This document shows, in pieces, positions 1-32,065 of a stretch of 64,000 nucleotides of DNA (positions are counted from its first letter, which is position 1; each line of letters begins with the position of its first letter). Source of the stretch: Mesostigma viride (lineage: Eukaryota > Streptophyta > Mesostigmatophyceae > Mesostigmatales > Mesostigmataceae). Location of the stretch: contig RPFO01000022.1 of the NCBI GenBank assembly GCA_009746045.1, forward strand, positions 290,001-354,000. The letters are read 5' to 3'. The notes beneath the pieces were generated by a model. The model saw only the letters and a program-made list of their open reading frames with translations, was not told where the DNA came from and did no database searches. The translations under genes were made by a program, and so were the position numbers.

Positions 1-226
1 GAACAGTTTTAGAGCAAGGGAATCACATCCAAGGAGCACAGGGGCCGAATTCATGGCCCTCAACAACAATCCTGAACCTAATATCGAAAGGAAGCAAACA
101 TCTGCTCTGCAATCTCCTCCGCCATGCTGCAACGAGAGGACGCCATACAAGAACGCCTCCTCCTCCTCCCCATTGCCCAAGCAAAGGGAAAAAGGCAAGC
201 AAAGACGATGGGAAGCCCTGACTCAC

Positions 227-3200
227 CAGATGTAATCGCAGGTGCCAAGGTAGCGATCATGCTGGCTGGTCCAGGGAGGCTCTCGCCAAGTGCCGTCGGG
301 GGCCTGTTGTACTCCGCATGGCGGGTCACAGCAACGGCCCAGAGCCACGTGCCACAGTAGATAGCCATGAGCCAGTAGATAGCCATTTTGTTTGGCTGAG
401 CCTGAGACCCGCCATGCGCATCATCACAAAAACCTAGACCTCCTATATACAGGCGATGCTGTCTTAGGAGGAAAAAAATCCCATGGTATCATGCTAACAA
501 AGATGCCGAACGAATAAAAACGTAATCTCTCGTCGCAACAACCTAACAGCCACCGCACCAGTGGCACGCGCAGGTAAACCTCCCATCCCACCCCCTCCCC
601 TCCGCTCCCCTCCCCTCCCCTCCCCTCCCCTCCCCTCCCTCCCCTCCCCTCCCCTCCCCTCCCCTCCCCTCCCCTCCCCTCCCTCCCCTCCCCTCCCCTC
701 CCCCCTCCCCTCCCCTCCCCTCCCCCCCTCCCCTCCCCCCCTCCCTCCCCTCCCCTCCCTCCTCCCTCCCCTCCCCTCCCTCCCCTCCCCTCCCCTCCCT
801 CCCCTCCCCTCCCCTCCCCTCCCCTCCCCTCCCCTCCCCACCCCTCCCCTCCCCTCCCACCCCACCCCACCCCACCCCATCCCAGTGACATATGACCCCT
901 TTGCTTCGCCACCGGCTGCCCCCACCTGTCTGCAGTACGCGCTCCTCAGCCGCAACCCGTGCCGCGCGACCGTCCTGCCCCCTTCCCCCACGGCCATCTC
1001 CAGGTGCTCCCAGGTGGGCCAGCCGCTGGGCACCTGTCCCTGTGAGCTCCCCGCACCGCCACCCCGACCACACGCGTGTGCCGTCCCCTGGTGCACCCCC
1101 GATCCTTGCACTTGACTGCTGCCACAACCTTCATTGGCGCTACTGCCTCGTCCAAAGGAGTTGGGCGCGTTGCGGGCTCTTCTGCCCGGTTCTTTTGTAC
1201 CCTCGGCATGAAGACCTACCTCATCCTCATCCTCATCCTCGCCTTCAAAGTCGCTTTGCCAGGAGGGTCCCCCATCGCTGTCATCGCTACTGTCACCCGC
1301 ATCCTCCTCGCTACCAACATCCCCATCCCCGTCCCCATCCCTGTCCTCATGCCCCTCCTCATCCCCACACAGGCCGTCATCATCGTCATCGCCGCCATCA
1401 GCGGCAGGCGCATCTTCAACTTTGCCGACGGCAGCCCCGCAGACCCCCGCCACATTATCATCGCTACCATAGGCCACTCCTTCACCACCAAGGTGGATGC
1501 TTTCACCGCCGATAACATCCGCCTTTCCTTTGAAAGCATCCGTCAAGGCAGCATCCTGTCTGCCTGGTCTACTGACCATCACAGCGGTCCCCGGCGCTTC
1601 CCCAGCCGGCGGGGACCCCTGGGCCGCCGCATGGGCCGCCGCATCCTTGGATTCACCATCTGTCGCGGTGACCGCTGGCAAGTGCGGGCCCAACCCAGAA
1701 CACTCACGCGGGCTTCCCAACAGGCTGCTGCCACCCTCTTTCGCAGAAATGCTTAAAGGGGGCTGCGAGGACAAGCTGGGCGACATGGTTGCAGCGCCAG
1801 CATTACTACCGGTGGGGGCTGACATGGGACCGTCCGCGGCGCAAGGGGGGTGGCTGGTCATGCCCGCGTTGATCCCTGGGCCATGCGCTCCCCGCATGAG
1901 CTCATTCAGTGTCGCGGGCTGCAGGTCGGGCTTGAGGGCGAGGCACACCCGCTGACGGGGAGCGCAGTCCAGCTGTCATGGCGTGGCAGATGGCAGCAAC
2001 GCAAAGAGGCAGGCATCACAAACAGGTCAGCACGAGCTAGAGGGCACTAGAAAGGGGCACGCAAAGAGCAATGGCGACGACAACAGTGATAATACTGTGG
2101 TAGTCACACCACAGCAGTGACGGTGCATGAATGATGCGAGCGCATGGCAGAACAGGCTCCAACACCGTACTATATACTAAGCCATTCAGCAAATCACAGC
2201 CAGACACTACCACGAACGCCGATGGAATGACCGCCACGCACCTCGCCCGTGACCATGAAGCGGTAGAGCGCGCTCTGGGGACCGCGCGCAGGTGTCCCGA
2301 AACAACCGTTGGGTGGTCCCCAGCGGGTGCGCCCCCGTGCCATTGGTCCCCACACGGCCAAGTTTGTGGACATCATCAAGGGGCGCACGGGCACGCGGGT
2401 AGACATGTGGGCGCGTGAGTGATTTCAATGGGCGGATGGTTGGGTCCTCCATGAGCATGGGTGGATAGTCCGCAGTTGACTACTACCGCAGTAGGGCTCT
2501 GACGTATCTGGGCTGGACGAAAGCAAGAGCACATGAGCGGCTGGGCGCGACAAGCATGGAGGTCAGCACGTGGGTGGCTGCAGCAAATGAACAGGTCAAG
2601 GGAGCTGTAGAAAGTAATTACGGCAACCTGCCAAGCGGGGGCCATGCGCGCAGCTGGCCAGGCCAGCCAGTCTGCATGCGTGGGGCAATACCCCTTGGGC
2701 GCCAGCACAGGTCTTCCCAGATGCACAAGAGAGTGCAGGTGAAGTTCTAGTGTGGAGATATCTTACGATAAGTATTCAAGGTTGGCAAAGCGGCAAGGCC
2801 TTGTGCCACATTGGCCCATGTCACACCCTGCACTACTCCAAACGAAGCCATGGCAGTGTGCTTCCAAGAGCGCATACATGTGCTGTGACCATGTGCCATC
2901 CACAGATGCAGGCACACAGCTCCACACTCTAGCCTGATCATTGGTCGGCAGGCACCGCCCACTTGCACGGATGCCATGCATTTGCACAGAGCCGCAGGCA
3001 GGGTAAACTTTTGCAGTATCTGCCACCATCTGCCACCAATACAGTTTGGCATCCATGCCGGCATCAGATACCGAGCACCATAACAAGTCAAGGAATATCA
3101 AGTTTCCTTATCCACACCCCATTGACAAAAGCCATGGGCGATGCGGCCCCAAGCCCGCCACGTCACGCAGGCCCACCACGATGCCATGCATTCACCATGA

Positions 3201-6200
3201 TATTTCGAGGAAACTCGTAGATTGCATCCATAGGGGGAACAACCTCACCATAGAAGAACTGAGATGCATTTTAACTTGAGTTAATACTAGCCGTGCTCAC
3301 CAGGGGCTCGATGTTCAAGTCTCCTGCGATGATGCCGTGCTGGATGGGCCCCTGGGACCCCTCGGGCGGCGCTCGCATGAGCTTCTCCATCCGCGCCGTA
3401 AGGATGCGCAGCTGATGGGAGGAGACGTGCGAGAAACGGCGCAGAGACATCGACCAGTGTCCAAACTTGGGTAAGCAAGGATGAATGGATATACTGTACA
3501 AGCTACTTTACCACCAGGCACACAATTTTGCAGAATATATAGCAGTGGAAATGCAAAAAACCAAGAGGGATGGGGTAGAGAGGCAGCGTTTTAGATGCCT
3601 GCATGTAGCCTTCCACTTGATAATGGACCCAATTTTCAAGGCTAGTCGTTGTGCCCTTCTGACGCACATTACTTACAGTACACCTTGCCACCATGATCCA
3701 CTTCCGCCCTCACCTGCGCTAGTTTGGCTTCGCCCCGCTTCATGTTATGTATCGTGTGGGTGTTGGCCACCAGCACCGTCCTGGCGTTCGCAGATGGCAG
3801 CATCGCAAACAGACAGCAGCATGCAATTCAAAAACCAATACAAAGCAGTGTCACACCCGCGCGGGACTTCAACCACAAGGAAGCCAACCGCCAGAGGAAA
3901 CCCTAATCACTCTAGATCGCAACGCTGCATCAGTGACGCCAGGTGGCAGCATCACACACAGGTTGCAGCGTAGCAACCAGGTGACAGCATTGCTCAAGTT
4001 GCGCCGGGCGAGCGACATGGGCCATCGTCTGAGATCACTTCGTTGCCACCAACGGCACGGATCGGTTAGTCTCTTGCCGTAAAAATATCGGGTAGTCCTT
4101 TGCCACGCTACGAAGCCACCCAGGGGAAACCTGCGCTCGCACCACCTCTGGGACCTCCAGCTGGACGCAAAACCTGTTGACCGAATGGTATTGACCACAT
4201 GCATCCCCGGAACATGCACCCCCAGCTTAGGGATGACATCTCATGACTCCAGTGATGGTGGGTATACATATTCGTCCCCATCGCTACTCTGATAAACCAT
4301 AATGTTTACTACTGGACACGGCATGGTCCCTCGCGTCGCCGCCCCGACTGCGTCCTTCCCAACAGCTTCCATCACAACCCTGGAAGCATGCATCACCATC
4401 CCAAGTTTCACACCAACCATACGTGACAACCCCTATTGACAGGTGTCCAGCTCCAGAAGGTGAATAGAGTGCCTAGATGCACGATTTCTGGGTCTAACCA
4501 ATGCATTTCTCTGCTGGGAATAGATGCAAAAAGCCTACACTGCTTCAGACCAACAATCTGGTCATCACACTAGTCCATTAAAGAAAGATCATTAACCCAT
4601 ACACAGGACATAGGATACACAGGACATAGGATACACAGGACATAGGATACACAGGACATAGGATACACAGGACATAGGATACACAGGACATAGGATACAC
4701 AGGACATAGGATACACAGGACATAGGATACACAGGACATAGGATACACAGGACATAGGATACACAGGACATAGGATACACAGGACATGGGATACACAGGA
4801 CATAGGATACACAGGACATAGGATACACAGGACATAGGATACAAAGGACATAGGATACACAGGACATAGGATACACAGGACATGGGATACACAGGACATA
4901 GGATACACAGGACATAGGATACACAGGACATAGGATACAAAGGACATAGGATACACAGGACATAGGATACACAGGACATAGGATACACAGAAAATAGGAA
5001 TGGCTCTGCAATCAAACTGCAGGGCAGACGGTTTTCTTTTCACAGTCCAGGCTTTGCAATGGAATTATATTATACCTGGCCAATGCCGCCGTGCTGCCAC
5101 TCGGCCCCCCCGACTTGCTGCCACCTGTCCCCTCCTCCTGCAGCAATTCCACTGCCAGGAACTGGGCCACGTTGTCCTCACAGTCCATGCTGGCAAACTT
5201 GAGGCTGTCAGAGAAGAGAACGCGACACCTGGCGGCGTTTGATACGGCACGCAGGCATGACATCACCCTCGCATAAGCCACACGCAAGCGCGCAAGGTAG
5301 ATGTTCAATGCTATAAACCCTTCTGACCTTCCTTCACTTTCACAAAGTGATTTCACAAGATTTTCTCTGTATGTGAGATGCTGGGATGGACGAGGTGCAG
5401 TGCAATTTTGAGCTCATCGTGACACAACAAACATAGCCAGGCTGAAGGATCATGAAGCGGCCCATCCTGAGCTAGCAGTCCAACGCTAAGCCTGTAAAAC
5501 CTATGAAGCCCATGAAACCTATGAAACCTATGAAGCCTATGAAGCCCATGAAACCTATGAAACCTATGAAGCCTATGAAACCTATGAAGCCCATGAAACC
5601 TATGAAGATTATGAAGCCCATGAAGCCCATGAAGCCCATGAAGCCCATGAAGCCCATGAAGCCCATGAAGCCCATGAAGCCCATGAAGCCCATGAAGCCC
5701 ATGAAGCCCATGAAGCCCATGAAGCCCATGAAGCCCATGAAGCCCATGAAGCCCATGAAGCCCATGCCCATGAAGCCCATGAAGCCCATGAAGCCCATGA
5801 AGCCCATGAAGCCCATGAAGCCCATGAAGCCCATGAAGCCCATGAAGCCCATGAAGCCCATGAAGCCCATGAAGCCCATGAAGCCCATGAAGCCCATGAA
5901 GCCCATGAAGCCCATGAAGCCCATGAAGCCCATGAAGCCCATGAAGCCCATGAAGCCCATGAAGCCCATCAAGCCCATGAAGCCCATGAAGCCCATGAAG
6001 CCCATGAAGCCCATGAAGCCCATGAAGCCCATGAAGCCCATGAAGCCCATGAAGCCCATGAAGCCCATGAAGCCCATGAAGCCCATGAAGCCCATGAAGC
6101 CCATGAAGCCCATGAAGCCCATGAAGCCCATGAAGCCCATGAAGCCCATGAAGCCCATGAAGCCCATGAAGCCCATGAAGCCCATGAAGCCCATGAAGCC

Positions 6201-9194
6201 CATGAAGCCCATGAAGCCCATGAAGCCCATGAAGCCCATGAAGCCCATGAAGCCCATGAAGCCCATCAAGCCCATCAAGCCCATCAAGCCCATGAAGCCC
6301 ACATCATGCCTCCAACGCGGGCACGTGCCTGCTGGGCTTGTAGAACATGGCACAGCCATCCGGGCGCAGCCCTGTCCGCCCCTGCAAAATACGGTGGAGA
6401 GGAGGCACATCCATGGAGGAAGAGGACCCGTGCCAGGCAAGATAATCAGTGGCAGGCAGTGCAACACAGCCAGCCACGGTGACGCCACCTGTCAGAGCTA
6501 TGAACGCTTGGTTGCTTGCTCCTATTGTGCACCTGAGGCAAGTTCGCCAGGTTGCCACTAGTGCACGAAAGGGGGCAAAAATCTAAGTAGCACGCTTTCC
6601 TTCACTCCACAGCCATTCAAACACGTCGTGCAGCTTCCTGCTTGTACACCGCATTCCAGGCAAGAAAAGGTTCTTCCAAGCATGTGCTGTGTACTTGCTC
6701 TCTCCATGCAAGTTGCACTTGTAACCAATGGGCATGTGCCATGGGGGGCCAAATCCTCAAGATGGAGTACCCATGTAACACCCCTGGGCCTGGCCTTCAG
6801 GAAACGAACTAATGAACCCCGCTGGTCACAGTAATTACCGACAGTCATAGTGCTACCAATAATTCAGTCACAGTAACCAGAGGTGGGCTGCTAAGTAGGG
6901 CAGCAGCATCCCTACATGCTTGCTCACATCCGTCACCAGCACTCACCACCACTACTACTAGGGAACACAATGTGCGCATCCGTCACCAGCACCAACCACC
7001 GCGACTACTAGTGAACACATGCCCCACCAGAAAGCTGCCACGGTAACCCAACGCGGCCAACTCGGACGCCAGCTCAAAGCCTGCTTGCTGCTGGAAGTGC
7101 AGCTGGTCCACCTCCTGGTAGGGGCACCAGGGTGTCGGCCAGGGGTGATGAGCCAGGGGATGTGAGCAGGCCATTAGACGAGGCACATCAAGTCAAGCCA
7201 CCCTTGTACCGGAATTAAGCAGTGTTTTCTGCTATTTATCCTACAGCTGATGTGTGATCATCGGATATTGTGGCATGGCTGCGATCAGCCACACCCACAC
7301 CTGTAGCTTCACCTATACCTACAGCTGATGTGTGATCATCGGATACTGTGGTATGGCTGCGATCAGCCACACCCACACCTGTAGCTTCACCTATACCTAC
7401 AGCTGATGTGTGATCATCGGATACTGTGGCATGGCTGCGATCAGCCACACCCACACCTGTAGCTTCACCTATACCTCCAGCTGATGTGTGATCATCGGAT
7501 ACTGTGGTATGGCTGCGATCAGCCACACCCACACCTGTAGCTTCACCTATACCTACAGCTGTACCTATAGCTTCACCTATACCTAAACCTAAACCTATAG
7601 CTTCACATGTACCTATGCCAATACCTAAAGCTCCCCGCGGTGACCGCCCTGGCTTCCAACGAAGAAGACCACATGAAGCACGTGTGAGCACTGCGCTTGA
7701 GCAAACCCCAGCGAGCCACGACCACCATTCCGCACTAACGGACAAAGGACCGCCCAAGGTTGTGAAAAGCTTGGCACGGGGGACAGACATGTGTGGCAGG
7801 ATTGGTGGCATGGCTACAACATCTCCCTGGACAGGTGCCAGGGACGGGCATGTGAGATCTATTCAAACGAGATGGCAGGGACTAAAGGGAAGCCATTGCC
7901 CTGCAAAAGGGCATGGAGTGCAGATTCCATAATGAGGGGAAGACAACGCGGTCATTCACCATTGTGTCCATCCGGAGACGCACCATGGAATCGGGGCACA
8001 TCTGGGCACAGCCCGCGCCCTTGTCACGAAGACCACCCAGTCCAGACTTGGCCAACGTCGCATATGTTTAGCAAGGTGCAGCTCCCACTGTGAACATGAT
8101 GGCAGCCCCCACTGTGTACATGAAGCTGGTCGTCTCAGTGATCATCTCATAGTGATATGCCCCGAGCCTTGCTCGAGGGATGGCTGATCCTGGCGACGAC
8201 ACTGCCATGTGCATCTCTCACATTTCACTTCTGGTATCCGTGACAAAAGAATCAAGCCCAGCAGCCCTGCCCATTAAGATAGCGTCCGCCCAGCGATACC
8301 GCCCGCTACCAAGGGCCCAGCACGCTCCACCCCAACGTGTTCCTCCCAGGTTAACCTGATCGTGCCTCGAATGACGGCTTATTGGTTTGCTACGTGAGAT
8401 CTGAACCAGCTATGTAAAGACTGGATGCCCACGATGTGACCCAGTGGCCCGCAGAATAGAGTCTTTGAACGTCCGCGACTGAGATTCTTGTGGGTAATTA
8501 GCACGGACGGTATCTGGGCTACTGTCAACATGGTGTTTGGCAACAATCAACCCCGCGGTGGGCGCCTCTGGCTACTAAGGACCGGTCACACGGGCATCGC
8601 AGCATGTGCGCTCGAAGACACCCACCGACTAACCTGACAGGGAGATTGTACATTGTACAAGTATATTAGCCTGTATGACGGCAGATACCACCCTGTACTA
8701 TAGTACCATACGTCACGCACATGCTGCAGCTCATGTTACTAATGAAGGGGACTTGTAATCATTGCCTGCCAGCAGAAACACGTTTCCCCTTCTCATCACC
8801 GGCCGAACTCATTTTAAGATGCTTGAATCCGGCTCGGACTTGAACTCTCTGCTCTATTGGAAGCAGGTGACCGTCACAAGTCCACAGCAATACTTTGCAT
8901 GAAAGCATACGAAAAGTATATAATCCCGCAACCCTTTGGGCTCACCACGCCTTGGCCACTCACCTGGAAGCAGATGATGTCCGGATCATGCATGCTGACC
9001 TCCGCCACGATGGCTCGCTCCCTCTCCCCCCAGGCTAGCCGCTGCTTGGGCACGTGGCGGTAGAGGTATTTCTTGTGCTTGGCCGTGTACGCGTCCGCCA
9101 GCAGGTTGTATGTCATCACCCGCAGGCGGCGAGAGCGGGGGGTGGCCGCCAACCCTGTGGTGGTGCCCCCAGCCAGCACGGTAAAGGTTGCCAT
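227..9194 (-). CDS. CCR4-like deadenylase (EEP superfamily), 3' end beyond left edge
   Basis: Predicted Mg-dependent poly(A) exonuclease of the endonuclease/exonuclease/phosphatase fold, acting in cytoplasmic mRNA decay. Exons in order on the minus strand: 9194 (or acceptor 9154)-8964, 7114-7028, 6381-about 6325, 5228-5076, 3780-3714, 3411-3301, 2274-2242, 1951-926, 303-227. Visible EEP motifs: RVMTYNLLADAY, then PDIICFQ joined to EVDQLHF across intron 1 (metal-binding Glu), GYRGSF, RTGLRPDGCAMFYKPSR, DNVAQFLAVEL, VLVANTHTIHN, IIAGDLNIEP, SALYRFM, LRLRSAY, GTCDYIW. All junctions keep phase except the 3' end of exon 3, which I could not fix (6311-6325). The last motif of the family (SDH) is missing, so at least one exon lies left of position 1. 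Odd points: a 33-nt micro-exon at 2242-2274 and a 342-codon acidic exon (926-1951) inserted between the GDLN and SAY motifs. The closest family by motif is the plant CCR4-homologue 3-6 type rather than LRR-bearing Ccr4. Family identity is firm; exact ends are not. Confidence 0.87.
590..890. repeat. CCCCT-type microsatellite
   Basis: Nearly pure array of CCCCT/CCCCTCCCT units lying in the intron between exons 926-1951 and 227-303 of the minus-strand deadenylase gene. On the gene's coding strand it is G-rich (GGGGA). Long open frames across it on both strands (Gly-Glu-Gly or Pro-Leu-Pro) are repeat artefacts. Confidence 0.9.
926..1951 (-). other. Long acidic exon inside the CCR4-like gene
   Basis: This 1,026-nt exon (342 codons, phase 0 at both ends) carries mostly low-complexity sequence: Ala/Gly/Ser/Pro-rich, with runs of Asp and Glu around the middle, ending in LRLRSAYCRQ just before a GTGGGG donor. 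That ending is the SAY motif of the EEP fold, so the exon is part of the deadenylase, and the disordered 300-odd residues form a loop between two core motifs. The reading frame stays open beyond the donor into the GGGGA repeat (to about 494), but that extension is repeat read-through. The next exon (303-227) resumes the EEP domain in phase. Confidence 0.7.
4601..4998. repeat. 16-bp tandem repeat, about 24 copies
   Basis: Unit ACACAGGACATAGGAT, nearly perfect, with scattered single changes (AAAGGACA, CATGGGAT). It lies in the deadenylase intron between exons 5076-5228 and 3714-3780. Because 16 is not a multiple of 3, all three minus-strand frames stay open and give the same Tyr-Pro-Met-Ser-Cys-Val-type product. 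No coding evidence. Confidence 0.95.
5503..6303. repeat. 9-bp tandem repeat, about 88 copies
   Basis: Unit ATGAAGCCC on the plus strand, almost perfect over 800 bp, in the deadenylase intron directly beside exon 6325-6381. It encodes Met-Lys-Pro repeats on plus and Gly-Phe-Met on minus, but no gene is supported. Variants (AAACCT near the left end, ATC for ATG near the right end) mark older edge copies. Confidence 0.95.
7241..7560. repeat. 78-bp tandem repeat, four copies
   Basis: Copies begin near 7246, 7324, 7402 and 7480 (period 78), each starting GCTGATGTGTGATCATCGGA. A decayed run of shorter CACCTATACCTA-like units follows to about 7630. It lies in the deadenylase intron 7115-8963. The period is 26 codons and the minus strand stays open for 191 codons (7811-7236), but the frame shows no splice link or known domain. 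Confidence 0.9.
7812..8963. other. Intron remainder without features
   Basis: Unique-looking sequence filling the rest of the deadenylase intron between exons 9194-8964 and 7114-7028. I see no repeat, RNA gene or conserved reading frame here. Confidence 0.5.
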
Positions 9195-10112
9195 GCATGA
9201 ACACTGTGGGTAGGATATCACCAGAAAAATGTTCAAGGTTGCAAATCGTGGCTCCTTAAAGCAAATATGCATTCCAACCGAGGTTATTTGGAAGGACAGC
9301 GAATAAGAGAGTCATTTGTCCCTGTTAAATTTGCTCTGCCAAAAACAACCCCCCTTTAGAAAGCCCAGCCCCCTTCCCCCCCCAATCCATTCCCCACATC
9401 TGTTCCCCCCTGCACGGATGCGATCCACAGGGAAAATCCCGCATGGCAGGGCCTCTAGAACCAACGCAGGACATCCTTACAGCCCCGTTTAGAAACATCT
9501 AAACGGTGGGAAACAATGGTAAAAGAACAGGGCAAACTGGTCCAACGAGAACCTCCCCCTTCTCCAACCCCTGGACCCCCATTCGACCCACAGATCCTCC
9601 GTTCGTCATCTCCCTCTGCACTCGGGAGGTACCTGAAGTGCTAACAGGAATCGGGGCAAGGAACGACTTGAACAAAGGACGACCACACGGGCAACGCGGG
9701 GGCACCGCATGATCCCATACGCTATGCGTACTTCCACGCCTAGGCACCCGCCCCAGTCTTGAAAATGCCCCCATCTCTCGGCTGCCAACCATGGAGACAG
9801 CAAACGGTGCAGTGAGAGCGAGCCCGCTTAACAATCCTGCCTAGCACCTGCCACTCGTCACATGGATCACCAACAACATGCAACAATTCAACTTAGGTGG
9901 CCAGTGGTCCCGTGGGATTAGCCAGCCACAAATGGCAATGCCCCCTGCACACACAAGGCTGCAATAAGCCAATCATTGGCACGGGCCCTGCCGCAGCCTG
10001 CGTGTGGACTGCAGCACCTACCCCAATGCATGGGTTCAAAGGGCGTGTTTTTCCCTCTCCTGGGCGGCTACTCATAAACCTGCACACCAAATACTCCAGA
10101 CCCTGCCCTCAC

Positions 10113-11616
<1,504 letters not shown>

Positions 11617-13570
11617 AAGAATGTGCTATTGCGTCAAATGAGTTGCATAGCGGGAAAAAAAGTCCAGCTCCGCAGACATCCACTAATCATTCGAATGATA
11701 TTACTTTTATCTGAGTTGAAAGTGCGCCCTGGCTTCCTCCACATAGCAAGAAGAGAATATCAGATAATATAATGTTGTACACGGCCAGAATCACTTTCCG
11801 ATTGTGTACAGGAAATCAGTTGCCGACGCCGTTGCAGTCAGGCTGCAGTCGAATTTTATCGGTTTTTACGCATTCTAGCTCGACACTAATGCCCCTTGTC
11901 ATTATGCCCATTTCTATGACATCCCAAAAGTACGGGGCGCCCAATCACCAATAAACGTACCCACTCAGGGTAGAATCCTACGCAATTGCGAATGCAGCGA
12001 AATTGCAATCTGCCTTCGGTTGTGGTGATGGCTTCACAAAATCGACTTCTCTTTTTTCGTTGGCTTGAAATTACTGGTAGGAAATACTGCTGATTGACGA
12101 CTTGACGAATGGACGATCGCGTGCGTCGAAAAGAATAGTCCCAGGCTTGATTGGACATAAAATTCCTGGTTGCCTTTTGATTTGATAAGTGCTAATTGAT
12201 TGATACAGTAAAATGAAGTGGCGGCAATATTTCGTCATCGTCACCCGTCCCTAGAAATGAATCTCAGAAATGAGTGCCTAGCCTGTACGGAGTTTGGGAG
12301 CGCTCGTGCAGGCGGTTTGACTCGAGTCGAGGCTGGCATCGACCTACACCATTTACGTACACTAATCCGTACAAATCGTACACGAGTTGTGGCTTCATCC
12401 GTCTTTTGAAAGCAGAACCGGGAGTTCGACTTATCTAGGATGTTGTTTAGTCGACACTTACAGTACGACGTGTGTTGTACGGGATAATGTACGGCTTTAT
12501 GGTCAACTGCAAATGCAAGCAGTAAATACTTTGGAAATGATGCCATAGTACAAAGTACTAACCCAAACATTGAGCGAGCTCAGAGCTACAACTGCGGTTT
12601 TACTCGGGCCGGCGTCGAACGTTGCATGCGCGTTGCCTTGTTACGCCATGCAGGCGAGGAAAATGAAAAACACACATGATCTGAAAGGATTTTTAAACAC
12701 ATGCCTTAATTCCTTGGGCGATAATGGGAGAAAGACGTGAATGGACAGTTCTTGCTGCTCTTTTCACTGCTGTTTTTTATCGTAAAATAGTTGACAGTAT
12801 TTCTGCCCCTTCGTCCTTTTCAAGGATTTAGCCTCGTAGGCTCCTGCGCGCCTTCCTGTCGTTCATAGAATTTGATTAGGCTGGTACACACTCTCAAAGC
12901 CTAGTGGTCCTTATCATAGGTATGCAAACCAACGCTGCGTAACCTGGCTGGCATACTGTTGGATTCAGCCAAACTTTCGTGTGTCCACAATTAATTTAAT
13001 AAGGACTGCCGCCTGCGTTAATGATGAAGAAGCATCGTGTTCTGTGATCACAGCCAACAAGAAAGAGCGAATGCCTCACGGGCAGTCCGCAATGGGGGCA
13101 GATATTTTCCTTGCCTCCCCCTTCCTCGCATTGTCGGTACGTCTTTGGCATTCTGCGTCGACCTGTCGATATTGACGAAGGCAGCATGCTTTGGCCCCTC
13201 GTGAGCTTGCCCATGCTGGCGTTTTGCCAGAATAACTTATCCCGCACATTCTTTGCATGCCGGATTGACATAGACCAACCACTCATACGGTTCTGTCATG
13301 AAACGACCATTAATATTCCGTGTTTCCTTCCCCTGCACGCTGCGCGACGGATGGCAGGCCTAGTTAATGCTCGAACAGCCGTTATCAGATACCCCGCCGC
13401 GTGCGACCGGGACGAGGAGCTGTCGCCAGGGTCAGAAGCCGCACAGAATTGTACTGCGTTGAAAACGTGGCCGATTCGCCACACTAATGGACCGGCCAGG
13501 CAGTGGTGTCCCAGTTCCATGCAGCCTGGCCACATCATCACATACAGAAGGGCTGCACCAGAAGAAGCAC
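11617..13570. promoter_or_regulatory. Divergent intergenic region
   Basis: About 1.95 kb between the minus-strand Q-rich ORF and the plus-strand subtilase gene. It is less GC-rich than its surroundings and has no convincing reading frame. It presumably carries both promoters. I cannot point to a definite TATA box or operator. Confidence 0.45.

Positions 13571-32065
<18,495 letters not shown>

Noticed and set aside
494-925. Extension of the minus-strand acidic ORF through Gly/Glu repeats
   Set aside because: It is read-through of the GGGGA array; a good donor at 926 joins in phase to an exon with the GTCDYIW motif at 303-227.
4570-5043. Three overlapping minus-strand ORFs with Cys-Pro-Val-Tyr-Pro-Met repeats
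   Set aside because: The 16-bp repeat yields the same peptide in each frame; no start, splice or domain support.
5472-6561. Long Met-Lys-Pro and Gly-Phe-Met ORFs on both strands
   Set aside because: A 9-bp array keeps all frames open; it lies in an intron of the deadenylase gene.
7236-7811. 191-codon minus-strand ORF with 26-residue repeats
   Set aside because: Lies within a deadenylase intron; open only because the 78-bp unit is a multiple of three and lacks stops.
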